Below, piece after piece: positions 6,674 through 8,437 of a DNA stretch of 8,437 nt. Source of the stretch: an uncultured Rhodospirillaceae bacterium (GTDB lineage Bacteria > Pseudomonadota > Alphaproteobacteria > Thalassobaculales > Thalassobaculaceae); assembly GCA_937891725.1 (NCBI GenBank), contig CALAHL010000191.1:1-8437 (forward strand), read 5' to 3'. The position numbers were made by a program, and so were the translations under genes. How positions within the stretch are numbered: position 1 is the stretch's first letter; the number at the start of each line of letters is the position of its first letter. Under the pieces are notes generated by a model, which worked only from the letters and a program-made list of their open reading frames with translations, had not been told where the DNA came from and made no database searches.

Positions 6674-7762
6674 ATGCCCACCACGACCGTGCTGATCGTC
6701 GGAGCAGGACCGGTCGGGCTGGTGGCCGCCATCGAGTTGACCCGCCGGGATATTCCGATCCGCGTCGTCGACCGGTCGGAGCAGCGAACCAAGCTCTCCA
6801 AGGCGGTCGGGATCAACAGCCAGTCATTGGAACTGCTGGAGCCCTCGGGCCTGACCGAAAGGCTGCTGGCGTCCGGAATTCGGATCCAGCGGGCCAATAT
6901 CTGGTTCGATGGCGCGCGGATGCTGACCTTGGATCTGGCACTGGCACGGCACCGCTTCAACTTTATCCTCGCCCTGGCTCAAAGCGAGACCGAGCGGATT
7001 CTGGAAGAGGCGCTGAGCGAGCGCGGCGTGACAGTCGACAGACAAGCCAGTTTGACCGGATTCGAGGACCATGGCGATCGGGTCACGGCGGGATTGCGGG
7101 CGGCCGACGGCACGGAGAGTGAGGCCAACGCGCGACGTCTTCTCGGTGCGGACGGATCGCACAGCCGGGTTCGCCAGGTGCTCGACATCCCGTTCAAGGG
7201 AGCCCGATACGACGAGACCTGGAGCCTGGCCGACATCACCCTCGACTGGCCGCACGGCTATGGCGAGATCAACCTGTTCCTGTCCGCCGGCGGCCCAATG
7301 CTGTTCACGGTGCCGATTGGCCCGGACCGCATTCGTGCGATCAGCCAAACCGACGACGTGCTTGGGATGCTGCCGTCCGGAACGCGGGTCGAGACGGTTC
7401 ATTGGCAGTCAACCTTCCACGTGGCCTTGCGTCAGGCCGAACGCTATCAGCGGGGCAATGCCTATCTCGCCGGCGATGCCGCCCATGTGCATTCACCGGC
7501 CGGAGGGCGCGGCATGAATCTGGGGATCTGGGATGCCTGCTCCTTCGCCGAACGCTGCGCGGCCGGCACGCTCGACGGCTACAGTGCTGAGCGGCACCCA
7601 ATCGGGGCACGCATCTTGGCGATCACCGACCGCATGTTCCGGATCGCCTCGCTGCCTCCCGGTCCGGGGCAACTGCTCCGGAACGCGCTAATGCGCACCG
7701 CCGCGCGCCTTCCGGTCATCCAACGTCAAATCGCCCCACAGCTTTTGGGGATTGAGCGTTAG
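6674..7762 (+). CDS. FAD-dependent monooxygenase, PF01494 (aromatic hydroxylase-like) type
   Basis: A 362-aa protein. It shows the three FAD motifs of group A flavin hydroxylases: GAGPVG at 10-15 with Asp33 closing the Rossmann unit, the DG motif LGADGSHSRVR at 157-167, and the GD motif YLAGDAAHVHSPAGGRGMNL at 264-283. It should use NAD(P)H, FAD and O2 to hydroxylate or epoxidise a ring or an activated substrate. It is shorter than TfdB or phenol hydroxylase (roughly 550-650 aa) and lacks their C-terminal thioredoxin-like domain, so those names do not fit. It resembles the short uncharacterised members of the family. GIWDA (284-288) has Trp where Gln, Glu or Arg is common. GGAGAG 5 nt upstream fixes the start. 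It is the last gene of the operon, converging on the MarR gene 31 bp away. The substrate is unknown. Confidence 0.92.
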   Translation: MPTTTVLIVGAGPVGLVAAIELTRRDIPIRVVDRSEQRTKLSKAVGINSQSLELLEPSGLTERLLASGIRIQRANIWFDGARMLTLDLALARHRFNFILALAQSETERILEEALSERGVTVDRQASLTGFEDHGDRVTAGLRAADGTESEANARRLLGADGSHSRVRQVLDIPFKGARYDETWSLADITLDWPHGYGEINLFLSAGGPMLFTVPIGPDRIRAISQTDDVLGMLPSGTRVETVHWQSTFHVALRQAERYQRGNAYLAGDAAHVHSPAGGRGMNLGIWDACSFAERCAAGTLDGYSAERHPIGARILAITDRMFRIASLPPGPGQLLRNALMRTAARLPVIQRQIAPQLLGIER

Positions 7763-7777
7763 CGCGCGCTTTCGCTC
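7754..7777. terminator. Possible hairpin between convergent genes
   Basis: GAGCG (7754-7758) and CGCTC (7773-7777) can pair around a self-complementary AGCGCGCGCT (7761-7770), beginning just before the monooxygenase stop. The position, between two convergent genes, suits a terminator. There is no clear T-run on either strand, so a Rho-independent function is doubtful. Confidence 0.3.
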
Positions 7778-7793
7778 TGGGACGTCTTTGATC

Positions 7794-8249
7794 TTACGTA
7801 TCCGATGGGAAGGACAGGGCGATGAGATCGGCTTTCAATGCGGTTCCGTCCTTGTCGCCAAGCAGCTGGTCAACCTCGTCATGGGTCGCGCGCCAGATTT
7901 TCACGGCGTGAACCAACAGTTCTCGCCCGGCATCGGTGAGATGGAGACGGCGGCTTCGTCTGTCCGATGGGTCTGGCTCGACCGTGAGCAGACCACGTTT
8001 TTCGAGTGGCTTCAGATTAGCCGTCAGCGTCGTCCGATCCATCGCCAGCAGGTAGGCGACGTCGCCAATCCGCGGTGCCGCAGGGCGGTTGAGAGACACC
8101 AGAAGAGAGTATTGACCGTTGGTCAGGTGCAGTGGCCGCAAGGCTTCGTCAAAGCGGCGTCCGATCGCTCGTGCAGCACGCTGCAGATGCAGGCACAGGC
8201 ATCGGTCACGGACCTCATGTGTCACGCTTAACGGCAGATCTTCTCTCAT
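7794..8249 (-). CDS. MarR-family winged-helix transcriptional regulator
   Basis: A 151-aa protein, typical MarR length. An N-terminal dimerisation helix (CLCLHLQRAARAIGRRFDEA) leads into LTNGQYSLLVSL, then the helix-turn-helix IGDVAYLLAMDRTTLTANLK (61-80) with LEKRGLL, and the wing DPSDRRSRRLHLTDAG with its conserved DxRS-type turn. A C-terminal helix closes the dimer interface. Such proteins usually repress a neighbouring operon and themselves until a small, often aromatic or acidic, ligand binds. The perfect palindrome 15 bp upstream of its ATG, in the divergent control region, is the likely operator, so autoregulation and control of the gene at 8381 are expected. Whether it also controls the convergent enzyme operon is open. 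No clear Shine-Dalgarno precedes the ATG, but no other in-frame ATG is usable. Confidence 0.93.
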   Translation of the reverse strand: MREDLPLSVTHEVRDRCLCLHLQRAARAIGRRFDEALRPLHLTNGQYSLLVSLNRPAAPRIGDVAYLLAMDRTTLTANLKPLEKRGLLTVEPDPSDRRSRRLHLTDAGRELLVHAVKIWRATHDEVDQLLGDKDGTALKADLIALSFPSDT

Positions 8250-8263
8250 GACGAATACATTAT

Positions 8264-8275
8264 GTTGATATCAAC
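8264..8275. promoter_or_regulatory. Perfect 12-bp palindrome, likely MarR operator
   Basis: GTTGATATCAAC is fully self-complementary and AT-rich within very GC-rich DNA, as is usual for MarR-dimer sites. It lies in the spacer between the MarR gene and the divergent gene, overlapping the -35-like box TTGATA of the rightward promoter and touching CATAAT, a -10-like hexamer on the minus strand (8259-8264). Binding there would block both directions. Confidence 0.6.
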
Positions 8276-8294
8276 GTTTTGTCGATCCTATGCT
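8265..8294 (+). promoter_or_regulatory. Sigma70-like promoter for the gene at 8381
   Basis: TTGATA (8265-8270) and TATGCT (8289-8294) are 18 bp apart, matching the consensus at 5 of 6 and 4 of 6 positions. Transcription would begin near 8301, giving a leader of about 80 nt before the ATG at 8381. The -35 box is inside the palindrome. Confidence 0.5.
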
Positions 8295-8306
8295 GTGTCC
8301 GAACAC
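8295..8306. repeat. Imperfect inverted repeat near the predicted transcription start
   Basis: GTGTCCGAACAC pairs at 5 of 6 positions (GTGT/ACAC arms). It spans the predicted start site of the rightward transcript and could be a second operator or a chance palindrome. Confidence 0.3.
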
Positions 8307-8380
8307 GATACCCGAGGTAGCGGGGTCGCAGCGATCCTCAAGCAACCGCCGTTCTACCGAGACGTAAAGGAACCTGGACG

Positions 8381-8437
8381 ATGACTGTAACCCGGACGGA
8401 GGATAATGGGCTCACGCTGATCCTCGATCGTCTGATC
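8381..8437 (+). CDS. Start of an unidentified gene, 3' end outside the window
   Basis: An ATG at 8381 is preceded by AAAGGAA (8366-8372) at good Shine-Dalgarno spacing and opens a frame of 19 codons to the window end, reading MTVTRTEDNGLTLILDRLI. This is too short to identify. It is divergent from the MarR gene and sits behind the palindrome-covered promoter, so it is probably the main target of that regulator. Any function would be a guess. Confidence 0.6.
   Translation, partial: MTVTRTEDNGLTLILDRLI

Noticed and set aside
2136..7762. A tfdA/tfdB-type 2,4-D degradation cluster
   Set aside because: The dioxygenase is only a family-level match to TfdA, and the flavin enzyme is about 230 residues too short for TfdB and lacks its C-terminal domain. 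No chlorocatechol genes are present.
7752..8231. A plus-strand gene overlapping the MarR region
   Set aside because: It is the antisense shadow of a well-supported MarR gene and has no recognisable domain or ribosome binding site.

Overview
The window is GC-rich, gene-dense bacterial chromosome with almost no non-coding DNA. Nothing marks the organism directly. The high GC, the alphaproteobacterial style of the HAMP/histidine-kinase segment and the tightly overlapping catabolic genes suggest an alphaproteobacterium (Rhodospirillales-like is plausible). This is inference, not proof.

Layout: (1) Positions 2-2139 (+) hold a signalling pair. The first gene is the 3' part of a membrane-type hybrid sensor kinase (HAMP, HisKA, HATPase, receiver, HPt). 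The second is a stand-alone CheY-like receiver whose start codon overlaps the kinase stop. (2) Positions 2136-3014 (-) hold a TauD/TfdA-type Fe(II)/2-oxoglutarate dioxygenase that converges on the receiver gene; the two stop codons overlap. (3) After a 99-bp divergent spacer, positions 3114-7762 (+) hold four enzyme genes in a row: a D-2-hydroxyacid dehydrogenase, an amidase-signature hydrolase, an acyl-CoA dehydrogenase and a PF01494-type FAD monooxygenase. The first three are joined by 1-4 nt start/stop overlaps and the fourth follows after 13 nt, so this is almost certainly one operon. (4) Positions 7794-8249 (-) hold a MarR-family regulator converging on the operon. (5) Positions 8250-8380 are a divergent control region with a perfect 12-bp palindrome lying over a good sigma70-like promoter. 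It leads into a new (+) gene at 8381 that runs off the window end.

Functional reading: the dioxygenase, amidase, hydroxyacid dehydrogenase, acyl-CoA dehydrogenase and flavin hydroxylase look like an accessory catabolic module, perhaps for an amide- or acid-containing xenobiotic or natural product. The order of steps and the substrate cannot be read from sequence, and no CoA ligase, CoA transferase or transporter is present inside the window. The most distinctive molecular detail is in the acyl-CoA dehydrogenase: the usual C-terminal catalytic Glu position is Pro, while a Glu is present where isovaleryl-CoA dehydrogenase carries its base. No RNA genes, mobile elements, CRISPR arrays or pseudogenes were found.
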